In this document: in pieces, positions 7,055 to 12,286 of the stretch
Position numbering within the stretch: position 1 is the stretch's first letter
How the letters are laid out: each line of letters begins with the position of its first letter
Origin: a virus
Virus record (IMG/VR): IMGVR_UViG_3300027659_000257
Location: 1-21,125 of that record
Strand: one strand, 5' to 3'
DNA length: 21,125 nucleotides
Translations under genes and position numbers: made by a program
The notes under the pieces: model-generated
Database searches by the model: none
What the model saw: only the letters and a program-made list of their open reading frames with translations
Told to the model about the DNA's origin: nothing

Positions 7055-7140
7055 GGCTTGAATCCTATAAAGTAAGCTACCAATCCCCAATGGACAATAA
7101 TTAGAACAACCAAAATGGTGTACACGGCTTTATTGCTCAT
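7051..7140 (-). CDS. 29-aa single-pass membrane protein
   Basis: A 29-codon gene reading MSNKAVYTILVVLIIVHWGL then VAYFIGFKP: a short polar N-terminus, about 19 hydrophobic residues and a Lys-Pro end. It is tiled exactly between two real genes. Its ATG overlaps the RusA stop by 4 bp (ATGA) and its TGA overlaps the NinB ATG by 4 bp. That fit makes chance unlikely. No function is known to me. It may modulate membrane or lysis timing, or simply couple translation of rusA and ninB. Confidence 0.72.
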   Translation of the reverse strand: MSNKAVYTILVVLIIVHWGLVAYFIGFKP

Positions 7141-7556
7141 GCTTGCCTCACCATAACTTCAACCTTTGCCACTTCACCATAAACCTTTGTGCTATGGATT
7201 GATGTAATTTGCGAGTCGTTAAAAAATACGATTTTGTCCATGCCATCAATGACCGCTTTAATCACGTTGTCCAAATCGGGGCGTTTAGTGTGTTTCTCGG
7301 TATCGCTTAAACAAGCCTCAGTGCGTTTTTTTGAGTATGAGGCGGGAACAGGAAAGGTAACGTAAATAAACGCCTCTAATGCCCCTTCTAGGGCTTCTGA
7401 CGCACCCATTGCCGCCTTTGCCATCATTCCAACCTCGGATTCATAGGTCTTGGTCTTTTCGGGTGTGTACGCAACGGGAAACTTTCCCCTTGTGGAAAAC
7501 CTTGGCCTACCTTTGGCAACGGGGTGTCCATACACCGTAAACATGATAGAAATCAT
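7137..7556 (-). CDS. rusA: RusA-like Holliday junction resolvase
   Basis: A 139-aa endonuclease that should cut Holliday junctions and branched replicating phage DNA before packaging. RusA features are GHPVAKGRPRF near residue 10-20, TPEKTKTYESEV (31-42), and the catalytic acidic motif RPDLDNVIKAVIDGMDKIVF (92-111) followed by NDSQI. Asp94, Asp96 and Asp114 correspond in spacing to the RusA catalytic aspartates. The start at 7556 overlaps the upstream stop by 4 bp. Met5 (7544) is an alternative. Length is slightly above the E. coli RusA of 120 aa. Confidence 0.93.
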   Translation of the reverse strand: MISIMFTVYGHPVAKGRPRFSTRGKFPVAYTPEKTKTYESEVGMMAKAAMGASEALEGALEAFIYVTFPVPASYSKKRTEACLSDTEKHTKRPDLDNVIKAVIDGMDKIVFFNDSQITSIHSTKVYGEVAKVEVMVRQA

Positions 7557-7732
7557 TTCTTGTCCTTTTGTTCGTTCATGCGCTTGCGTAGGTCATCGGC
7601 AGCCGCTTGCCCACGCTTCTTGGCTATGTCCAACAAGGTCTGTTGCCACCAATATTGAGCTTCCCCCCGCCCTTCCTCTAGCGCTTTCTTGCGGTAGCGC
7701 CTGATCCATTCCAATGCTTCCGTTTGCTTCAT
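7553..7732 (-). CDS. Small phage protein, 59 aa (DUF7696-like)
   Basis: The product reads MKQTEALEWIRRYRKKALEE, GRGEAQYWWQQTLLDIAKKR, then GQAAADDLRKRMNEQKDKK. It is charged and helical. I recall phage proteins of this pattern (TEALEWI.RYR..A.EEG...A..WW...L.DI.K.RG..AA..LR..MN), named something like DUF7696, with no known function. The frame extends upstream to ATG 7822, where it would make an ATGA overlap with the Mom-like gene. The homology-like part begins at the 7732 ATG (GGGAG just upstream), and the upstream segment is the antiphase of another small gene. So 7732 is preferred and 7822 remains possible. It ends ATGA into rusA. Confidence 0.65.
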   Translation of the reverse strand: MKQTEALEWIRRYRKKALEEGRGEAQYWWQQTLLDIAKKRGQAAADDLRKRMNEQKDKK

Positions 7733-7832
7733 AGTCTCCCGTAAGTTCAAGCGCTCTTGTAATGACAAAGTGGCTAAATTGTTGGCCTTCTCTGACACGA
7801 TTAAGGATTGCTGTGGCTTCATGGTGTGTCAT
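7593..7832 (-). CDS. Small phage protein overprinted by the 7553-7732 gene
   Basis: The frame opens MTHHEATAILNRVREGQQFS then HFVITRALELTGDYEANG. The pattern (T..EA..IL.RVREG...P...IT.AL..TGD) is one I recall from short phage proteins of about 35-45 aa. Here no stop follows TGD. The frame runs on for 40 or so low-information residues (MDQALPQESARGRAGGSS and beyond) inside the next gene, giving a 140-bp overlap in two frames. The start overlaps the end of the Mom-like gene by 14 bp. There is no clear ribosome binding site. It is either a genuine overlapping gene with an extended tail or a shadow that mimics the family by chance. Confidence 0.45.
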   Translation of the reverse strand: MTHHEATAILNRVREGQQFSHFVITRALELTGDYEANGSIGMDQALPQESARGRAGGSSILVATDLVGHSQEAWASGCR

Positions 7833-8634
7833 GGCTGCGTTTTATGTAAGGTTTAACCAAATGCTCAATAGCCTTCAAATGTTTTTTTTGAGTGTTTTGA
7901 GTGCCTATAAACGCAAAATATCTGCCTTTGCTGTGTTGTTTAATTTTTTGCACAGTTGGAAAATATTTTTTAATGTTCTCAAATTGGGTATTACCACATA
8001 TAGCCCGAATACTTCGAGATGTCCAAATTTTGCCGTTGATTAGCCATCCATCACGGTCTAGCTTGCGGCTTTTGACTTTAGGGTTGCCATCACGCATTGA
8101 GCCAACGTAATGAAAACCACAGGCTTGGTAAATCGTGCCAATTTCGCCCGCAGCTTCATCAACCGTGGATGTGACAACTTCAAACTTTTTAGGCAGCATT
8201 TTCATGCTTTGGCGTATTAACTTGCTTGCGCTGTGCGGATGCGCCCAATGGACACAAGCACCACGGCTTAAAAGGATCATTTTTCCTTCATATCCGTATT
8301 TAGACCAATCAGCGCCAGCCAATCCTTTTTCACGGGTTATCTTGCCCAAATTCTCGGAATATTCAGGGCCATAACAAACTACTCCCGCACAGTAACCGTC
8401 AAAAAATATGCCATAGCAATGCCAAACTACTGCGGGCATACAACCCAACCATTCGTAATCTTTGATAATTTTTTCAGCCATTTGGTAAGTAACTTCCTTT
8501 ACCACGGCTTTTTTTATGTCAACGTCAATGTCTGACCACCAATCACCCAACAAATCAGAATCAAGGTTTTCTATACGCCTTTTTTCTCGAATTTGCTTTT
8601 GCCATGCAGTTGCAGTATCTAGCAATAAATTCAT
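7819..8634 (-). CDS. Mom-like GNAT-fold DNA modification protein
   Basis: A 271-aa protein whose first 180 residues resemble the phage Mu Mom family, GNAT-fold enzymes that modify adenine in phage DNA and so block restriction. Seen here: YEWLGCMPAVVWHCYGIFFD (60-79), AGVVCYGP (83-90), LLSRGACVHWAHPHSASKLI (121-140) and STVDEAAGEIGTIYQACGFH (156-175). The last is the GNAT-type substrate/cofactor region with a Tyr-x-x-x-Gly-Phe motif. Residues 185-271 form a second basic region (LINGKIWTSRSIRAICGN, then KGRYFAFIGT) that also occurs in phage Mom-like proteins and may bind DNA. It starts ATGA after the replication gene, so modification would begin with early leftward expression. Exact chemistry cannot be read from sequence. 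Confidence 0.78.
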   Translation of the reverse strand: MNLLLDTATAWQKQIREKRRIENLDSDLLGDWWSDIDVDIKKAVVKEVTYQMAEKIIKDYEWLGCMPAVVWHCYGIFFDGYCAGVVCYGPEYSENLGKITREKGLAGADWSKYGYEGKMILLSRGACVHWAHPHSASKLIRQSMKMLPKKFEVVTSTVDEAAGEIGTIYQACGFHYVGSMRDGNPKVKSRKLDRDGWLINGKIWTSRSIRAICGNTQFENIKKYFPTVQKIKQHSKGRYFAFIGTQNTQKKHLKAIEHLVKPYIKRSHDTP

Positions 8635-9377
8635 GCTCTTGCCCTCAATGCCGCCATCTTTGCCAAAACCTCTAAAGATGGAGGAACTGCCTTTTTGTCA
8701 TCAGCTTTAATCTTTTCCAATGCGGCATCAGGCTCATTTTTTGATGGAACTGTGAGCCTCACAACGTCATAAGGGTTTTGTTTAGGTGCGTTGGTGCTTC
8801 TCACCCAATTACGCCATGTTGCAAACCAATCTAGCTTGACACCCTTCTGACCCGCTTGGGCTATCCAATAATCTTTAAACTGGTCAAAGGTTTTGACAGG
8901 ACTAAGTTCTGGTCTTGTCTGTTGGCAAAACTGCTCCCATTCCAATGGACAAGAAAAATCAGAAGCGAGGCGTTTGCCGAGTGTCTTCTTTTGGTTATTG
9001 GTTATTGGTTTATGGTTTATGGTTGCTATTGGGGTAGCATTAGGGAGGCTAATAGCCTCCTCATAGGGGGGCTTTGACCACCTCTTAGCCGCCCCACGTT
9101 TACCTGCTTCAGCAAACTCTTTATATTGCTTGATTTCCTTATCAGCCCTTGGATTTACAAAGCCTTCAGGTGTGGATAAAAAGAATTCGTTTAACACGGT
9201 CATAACGTCTTCTTCATGGTCACGCATACCAATTTGACGGGCAATGTCCCTGTGTTTAATGGGTTGCTCATGTAAAAAATAGAAGTCAAGCAGCCTTCTA
9301 TATGCCAAATCTTCCAACAAGGAAAGATGGTGCGTGTGGCTTTTATAGTCACCAATGTGAAACTGGTAATAGTGCAT
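8631..9377 (-). CDS. DUF1376-domain replication protein (lambda O-like position)
   Basis: A 248-aa protein. Residues 1-95 form a DUF1376/YdaU-type domain (MHYYQFHIGDYKSHTHHLSL, LEDLAYRRLLDFYFLHEQPI, then a winged-helix-like stretch ending PRADKEIKQYKEFAEAGKRG). A low-complexity linker covers 101-140. Residues 143-190 (CPLEWEQFCQQTRPELSPVK, then YWIAQAGQKGVKLDWFATWRNW) resemble DnaT/primosome-type C-terminal regions. Such proteins start phage replication by binding the origin and recruiting host helicase machinery. The frame is open to 9449, but the ATG at 9377 matches the family N-terminus and has AAGGCGG upstream. The linker DNA holds tandem repeats and a hairpin. It directly follows the Cro-like gene, as lambda O follows cro/cII. 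Confidence 0.85.
   Translation of the reverse strand: MHYYQFHIGDYKSHTHHLSLLEDLAYRRLLDFYFLHEQPIKHRDIARQIGMRDHEEDVMTVLNEFFLSTPEGFVNPRADKEIKQYKEFAEAGKRGAAKRWSKPPYEEAISLPNATPIATINHKPITNNQKKTLGKRLASDFSCPLEWEQFCQQTRPELSPVKTFDQFKDYWIAQAGQKGVKLDWFATWRNWVRSTNAPKQNPYDVVRLTVPSKNEPDAALEKIKADDKKAVPPSLEVLAKMAALRARA
8989..9023. repeat. Five tandem 7-bp repeats inside the replication gene
   Basis: On the plus strand five heptamers lie end to end: TTTTGGT, TATTGGT, TATTGGT, TTATGGT, TTATGGT. A degenerate sixth (TATTGGG) lies at 9027-9033. Seven is not a multiple of three, so the period is not explained by protein repetition. The array encodes the linker NHKPITNNQ of the DUF1376 protein. The repeats are A/T-rich on one side and fit iterons or an unwinding element of an origin placed inside its initiator gene, as in lambda. 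Confidence 0.6.
9044..9060. repeat. Perfect hairpin beside the heptamer array
   Basis: GGAGGCT, loop AAT, AGCCTCC form a perfect 7-bp inverted repeat. It lies 20 bp from the tandem repeats and still within the linker-coding part of the replication gene. No T-run follows on either strand, so it is not a terminator. It may be part of an origin or simply local RNA structure. Confidence 0.6.
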
Positions 9378-9477
9378 AACCGCCTTTTTCACCCCTAAAA
9401 AAGAAACTGCGGCAGGAGAGGGGATAACTCTTTTCGGAACGGGGATCAATCCATTCCTAGCCGTGTTTCAAACAATT

Positions 9478-9633
9478 TTAAACAATAAACCAATCAGGCC
9501 GCAACACCATCAATTGATAAAGCCGCCCATCAGGAAGTGTTTTCCATTGATGTACCGCTGCCCTAGTGATTCCTAATATTCGAGCTAGCTCACTCTGTGA
9601 GCCTGCAAGTGTGATAGCTTTTTGTTTGTCCAT
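9478..9633 (-). CDS. Cro-like HTH repressor, 51 aa
   Basis: A 51-aa protein reading MDKQKAITLAGSQSELARIL then GITRAAVHQWKTLPDGRLYQ and ending RPDWFIV. SQSELARILGITRAAVHQWK is a clear helix-turn-helix, and the fold and size fit Cro/YdaS-type regulators. It should bind operators in the 9634-9777 gap and repress both divergent promoters. An upstream ATG at 9672 would add 13 residues, but 9633 gives the normal family N-terminus. No ribosome binding site precedes 9633. An extended -10 placed 6 bp upstream suggests a leaderless mRNA. A 100-bp gap with no gene separates it from the replication gene. Confidence 0.85.
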   Translation of the reverse strand: MDKQKAITLAGSQSELARILGITRAAVHQWKTLPDGRLYQLMVLRPDWFIV

Positions 9634-9639
9634 TTGGCA

Positions 9640-9648
9640 AGTATAGCA
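9640..9648 (-). promoter_or_regulatory. Promoter of the leftward operon (extended -10)
   Basis: The minus strand reads TGCTATACT, an extended -10 (TGn-TATACT). Exactly 6 bp separate it from the Cro-like ATG, so transcription would start at or beside the A of that ATG. No consensus -35 is found at 16-18 bp spacing, which an extended -10 can tolerate. One of the two 12-bp repeats abuts and partly covers this element, fitting autorepression. Confidence 0.55.
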
Positions 9649-9688
9649 ATATTTACATACACTTATTTGCAAAAAAGCAACATTTACA
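9646..9688. promoter_or_regulatory. Two 12-bp direct repeats, candidate operators
   Basis: GCAATATTTACA at 9646-9657 and GCAACATTTACA at 9677-9688 match at 11 of 12 positions. They start 31 bp apart, about three helical turns, so both face the same side of the DNA. A smaller inverted repeat, TTGC-N6-GCAA (9667-9680), lies between and runs into the second copy. The copies sit in the divergent control region next to the Cro-like gene, the first against its promoter. Confidence 0.6.
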
Positions 9689-9743
9689 AATATTTTTATA
9701 AAAGTCTTATTTTTTGTTTAGATTGGTTTACAGTAGCGTCATG

Positions 9744-9767
9744 CCCTGAACTTCTCGGGGTCTTTTT
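9744..9767 (+). terminator. Terminator-like hairpin in the rightward leader
   Basis: CCCTGA, loop ACTTC, TCGGGG form a 6-bp stem with one G-T pair, followed by TCTTTTT. It lies between the control region and the first rightward gene, ending 10 bp before its ATG and just before the TAGGA ribosome binding site. It would act as an attenuator of the rightward operon or hide its ribosome binding site. No clear rightward promoter was identified; TTTACA at 9683 and TATAAA at 9697 are possible parts but are badly spaced. Confidence 0.55.
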
Positions 9768-9777
9768 AGGAAACCAA

Positions 9778-10050
9778 ATGACTGACTACAAACTCCACTA
9801 TTACTTTGATGACGTTGTGTCTTATGACAGCGGCACAACGCTTGAAAACGTCAAAGTAGGTTATGACTACTACCCCGCAGAAATCAATATGCCGCATGAC
9901 CACAACTCAGCAGAAATCTACGATGTGTTTGTGTTTAACCTAAAAGGTGACAACATTTCTTGTGATCTGCCTTTATCCGAATTTCAACACATCATGTCTG
10001 AAACCAAGATTCACCACGCCCGTATGCTGAAAGAACAAAATGAAATCTAA
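9778..10050 (+). CDS. First gene of the rightward operon, unknown, 90 aa
   Basis: A 90-aa acidic protein reading MTDYKLHYYFDDVVSYDSGT, then TLENVKVGYDYYPAEINMPH and a C-terminus of DLPLSEFQHIMSETKIHHAR and MLKEQNEI. It is rich in Tyr, Asp and His, with no membrane segment or known motif. The frame is open from 9622, but the ATG at 9778 has TAGGA at good spacing and lies after the leader hairpin. As the promoter-proximal early gene it occupies the place of lambda N or host-takeover proteins. It is not basic like N, and I do not assign antitermination. It overlaps the next gene by 11 bp. Confidence 0.75.
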   Translation: MTDYKLHYYFDDVVSYDSGTTLENVKVGYDYYPAEINMPHDHNSAEIYDVFVFNLKGDNISCDLPLSEFQHIMSETKIHHARMLKEQNEI

Positions 10051-10132
10051 AATTATCCAAACCTTGATTGAGTGCGTGTTAGCCATCATCATTTTTGGCG
10101 GCATTGGTGTATTACTAGCTTGGAGAGGCTAA
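10040..10132 (+). CDS. 30-aa single-pass membrane protein
   Basis: The product reads MKSKIIQTLIECVLAIIIFG then GIGVLLAWRG: two Lys at the N-terminus, a hydrophobic helix of about 20 residues and a Trp-Arg-Gly end, as in an inner-membrane micropeptide. It overlaps the previous gene by 11 bp, and its TAA shares one base with the next ATG (TAATG). Such exact packing supports a real gene. Function unknown. Confidence 0.7.
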   Translation: MKSKIIQTLIECVLAIIIFGGIGVLLAWRG

Positions 10133-10317
10133 TGATTGAACAACTTAAAGATTATTTCCGTTTGCCATCAGCTAAAGAACTAGCGGTTTCAGAACTTGAA
10201 ATGGCTCACCGTAAGCTGCTAGTGGCTCTCAGCGCCCAAGAATATGCAAAGCGTATGTGTGACTACCACTCAGACCGAATCAAACGCCTCACGGCTTATT
10301 TAAAGGAAGAAGCATGA
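10132..10317 (+). CDS. Small conserved phage protein, 61 aa, helical
   Basis: The product reads MIEQLKDYFRLPSAKELAVS, ELEMAHRKLLVALSAQEYAK, then RMCDYHSDRIKRLTAYLKEE and A. It is almost wholly helical and amphipathic. The pattern LPSAKELA..EL..A...LL.A.SA.EYA......Y...R..RL is one I recall from many phages, next to recombination genes and without known function. The frame is open from 10072, but the ATG at 10132 follows directly on the previous stop (TAATG). It overlaps the annealing-protein gene by 4 bp (ATGA). Confidence 0.75.
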   Translation: MIEQLKDYFRLPSAKELAVSELEMAHRKLLVALSAQEYAKRMCDYHSDRIKRLTAYLKEEA

Positions 10318-10868
10318 ACGTCCAAGAACTACTCAAACTGAATGTCAATGAACATACAGAAAAGAAAGCAAATTTAACCTATCTGTCATGGGCTTGGGCA
10401 TGGGCTGAAGCACTTAAAGCTGACGCTAAAGCTACGTTCAAAGTGGAAATGTTTGGTGACAAATGTTTCATGGACATTAACGGCACAGCAATGGTGTGGG
10501 TCACAGTCACCATGTTTGACAAGCCAATGACTTGCCAACTACCCGTGATGGATCATCGCAACAAGGCTATCCAAAGCCCTGATGCCTTTCAAGTCAACAC
10601 AGCAATCATGCGCTGCATGACCAAAGCACTTAGCTTGCATGGCCTCGGTCTATACATCTACGCTGGAGATGATATTCCGCAGGGTGAAGAACCCGAGTCA
10701 ACCATTGACCCAAACAGCATGACAGAATTATTCTTAGCTATCCACAACGCTAGTACACAAGATGAACTGAAACTAGCCTACAGAGTAGCTTATGCGGCTT
10801 GTGATGGTGACAAGGGTTGGCAGATTAAAGTAATTGCAGCAAAAGATGAAGCAAAGGGGAAATTATGA
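10314..10868 (+). CDS. DUF1071 / Sak3-like single-strand annealing protein
   Basis: A 184-aa recombinase that should anneal complementary single strands made by the neighbouring exonuclease. DUF1071 features are LTYLSWAWAWAEALKADAKA (about residues 21-40), MFGDKCFMDINGTAMVWVTV, TCQLPVMDHRNKAIQSPDAF (77-96) and VNTAIMRCMTKALSLHGLGL YIYAGDDIP (98-126), the conserved core with the Lys-Ala-x-x-x-His-Gly-Leu-Gly motif. The family is grouped with Sak3-type phage annealing proteins. The C-terminal 50 residues are variable, as usual. It overlaps both neighbours by 4 bp and forms a Red-like pair with the exonuclease. Confidence 0.9.
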   Translation: MNVQELLKLNVNEHTEKKANLTYLSWAWAWAEALKADAKATFKVEMFGDKCFMDINGTAMVWVTVTMFDKPMTCQLPVMDHRNKAIQSPDAFQVNTAIMRCMTKALSLHGLGLYIYAGDDIPQGEEPESTIDPNSMTELFLAIHNASTQDELKLAYRVAYAACDGDKGWQIKVIAAKDEAKGKL

Positions 10869-11491
10869 TTGAAATGATTGAACAACGCTCAGACCAATGG
10901 TTTGCAGCACGAATTGGTAAGGTCACCGCATCCCGTGTGGCCGATGTGCTTGCCAAGACTAAAACGGGCTATTCAGCAACCCGTGACAACTACATGGCTC
11001 AATTGGTGTGCGAACGCCTAACGGGTGAAAAGGGGGAAAGTTTTACCAATGCCGCCATGCAACACGGTACAGACACAGAACCCCTTGGAAGAGCTGCGTA
11101 TGAGGCTCTTAAAGACGTTTTAGTAGATGAAGTGGGGTTTGTACCCCATCCCTCAATCATCATGGCGGGTGCGTCCCCTGATGGCCTTGTGGGGGATGAT
11201 GGTCTATTAGAGATCAAATGCCCTAACACCGCAACGCACATTGAAACTTTGCTGTCTCAGACAGTGCCAGGCAAGTACAACACCCAGATGCAGTTTCAAA
11301 TGGCTTGCACAAATCGTAGTTGGTGTGACTTTGTGTCATTTGATAACCGCCTACCCCAAGAGCTTCAATTGTTTGTTAAACGTGTTCCTCGGGACAATAT
11401 GTATATCAGACTAATGGAAGAAGAAATTGTCAAATTCTTAAATGAACTTGATGTAAAAATTGCTCAACTTATGGAAATTAAAAATGTCTAA
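10865..11491 (+). CDS. YqaJ / lambda-type exonuclease
   Basis: A 208-aa nuclease of the PD-(D/E)XK superfamily that should resect double-stranded ends. Motifs are QRSDQWFAARIGKVTASR (7-24), AMQHGTDTEP (64-73, His67 and Glu72) and AGASPDGLVGDDGLLEIKCP (101-120), giving Asp106 and Glu116-x-Lys118. The start at 10865 has GGGGA upstream and overlaps the annealing protein by 4 bp (ATGA). Met4 (10874) is less likely. Length is close to lambda Exo (226 aa). With the annealing protein it forms a complete two-component recombination system. Confidence 0.93.
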   Translation: MIEMIEQRSDQWFAARIGKVTASRVADVLAKTKTGYSATRDNYMAQLVCERLTGEKGESFTNAAMQHGTDTEPLGRAAYEALKDVLVDEVGFVPHPSIIMAGASPDGLVGDDGLLEIKCPNTATHIETLLSQTVPGKYNTQMQFQMACTNRSWCDFVSFDNRLPQELQLFVKRVPRDNMYIRLMEEEIVKFLNELDVKIAQLMEIKNV

Positions 11492-11723
11492 AATTTACGA
11501 AATCACCGTTGTTTCAGGTAAATACAAAAACAAAGATGGTGTGGAAAAATCACGCTATCAAACCATTGGATCGGTCATTGAGACTAAGAACGGCCCAATG
11601 CTCAAGTTAGACGTTATTCCTTTGCCTGATGGCGGTTGGAACGGTTGGGCTTATCTCAACACGCCCAAGCCTAAAGAGGACTACAAAGGTCTGCCACGGG
11701 ATGAGGAAGAAATCCCATTTTGA
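11484..11723 (+). CDS. Small SSB-like protein with acidic IPF tail
   Basis: A 79-aa protein: MSKIYEITVVSGKYKNKDGV, then EKSRYQTIGSVIETKNGPML and LKLDVIPLPDGGWNGWAYLN, followed by a Pro/Lys-rich linker and the end PRDEEEIPF. The alternating beta pattern fits a small OB-fold. The acidic tail with a terminal Ile-Pro-Phe closely resembles the C-terminal tip of bacterial SSB (DDDIPF) that recruits partner proteins. A role as a minimal phage SSB, or as a decoy for SSB partners, is inferred from this tail and from its place right after the annealing protein and exonuclease. The frame is open from 11460, but the ATG at 11484 overlaps the exonuclease by 8 bp and is preferred. Confidence 0.7.
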   Translation: MSKIYEITVVSGKYKNKDGVEKSRYQTIGSVIETKNGPMLKLDVIPLPDGGWNGWAYLNTPKPKEDYKGLPRDEEEIPF

Positions 11724-11804
11724 TTAACGGGGGGAACGCTGTTTTTTACTTTTTTGAAAGCTAGTAGGCGAGCAGCCAGTACCCCCACCCACTTAGGAAC
11801 AATC

Positions 11805-12125
11805 ATGGATTACAAAAGAATGTTTGACAGAATATTTCCCGAATTCCCAAGAGTCAGAGCCAATGACCCCGTAACGTCATTTGAGGCAGCGGAGTTGATT
11901 AAAGACGCTGTGTCTCAGCACCACCAAACCATTTTGAATTGTCTCCAAAAACACGGTGCTTTAGGCAAAGATGGGATTTCAGCCCGTACAGACCTTGACA
12001 GCAATCAGGTTGCTAGGCGTTTAAATGAAATGAAAGTCATTGGGCTTATCCAATTGACAGGCAACACCGTGAAATCTAATTCAGGCAGAAATGAAAGAGA
12101 ATGGCAATGTATCCAATCGGACTAG
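11805..12125 (+). CDS. Winged-helix DNA-binding protein
   Basis: A 106-aa protein: a short N-terminal part (MDYKRMFDRIFPEFPRVRAN), then DPVTSFEAAELIKDAVSQHH and a winged-helix domain, QTILNCLQKHGALGKDGISA RTDLDSNQVARRLNEMKVIG LIQLTG, with recognition helix SNQVARRLNEM and a basic wing (VKSNSGRNERE). The NDPVTSFEAA opening is typical of small phage proteins of this kind. It probably regulates transcription or binds DNA ends. The frame is open from 11754, but the ATG at 11805 has AGGAA upstream. An 81-bp gap with a G-run (GGGGGG) and no convincing hairpin precedes it. Confidence 0.78.
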   Translation: MDYKRMFDRIFPEFPRVRANDPVTSFEAAELIKDAVSQHHQTILNCLQKHGALGKDGISARTDLDSNQVARRLNEMKVIGLIQLTGNTVKSNSGRNEREWQCIQSD

Positions 12126-12286
12126 GCGGCAATCAGCCCGTTCACAGATTACGATCTTGTAATAAATGCGATGAAGTCAAGCCCCCCGAGGGCGGGGTTG
12201 ACATGGGGCATAAGTGGATTTGTCAATTGTGCTGGATTGCTAGAATTACAGGCAAACATTTGAGGCAAAACAATGACAAAAGATGA
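12101..12286 (+). CDS. Small zinc-finger protein, 61 aa
   Basis: The protein starts MAMYPIGLGGNQPVHRLRSC. Cys20-x2-Cys23 (CNKC) and Cys41-x2-Cys44 (CQLC) bracket KPPEGGVDMGHKWI, forming a four-cysteine zinc site of treble-clef or ribbon type. The KPPEGGV...KW.C..CW pattern is one I recall from small phage proteins of unknown function. It overlaps the winged-helix gene by 25 bp in another frame. Met3 (12107), with GAGA at better spacing, may be the true start. It overlaps the next gene by 14 bp. Confidence 0.7.
   Translation: MAMYPIGLGGNQPVHRLRSCNKCDEVKPPEGGVDMGHKWICQLCWIARITGKHLRQNNDKR

Noticed and set aside
9441-9451. Small inverted repeat GGAT-CA-ATCC between the Cro-like and replication genes
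   Set aside because: The arms are only 4 bp, there is no T-run, and no second copy exists near the control region. It is too weak to call an operator or terminator.
11724-11804. Gap between the SSB-like and winged-helix genes as a terminator or promoter
   Set aside because: It has a G-run, two T-runs and a C-run, but no compact stem and no paired -35/-10 elements. Only the AGGAA ribosome binding site of the next gene is supported.
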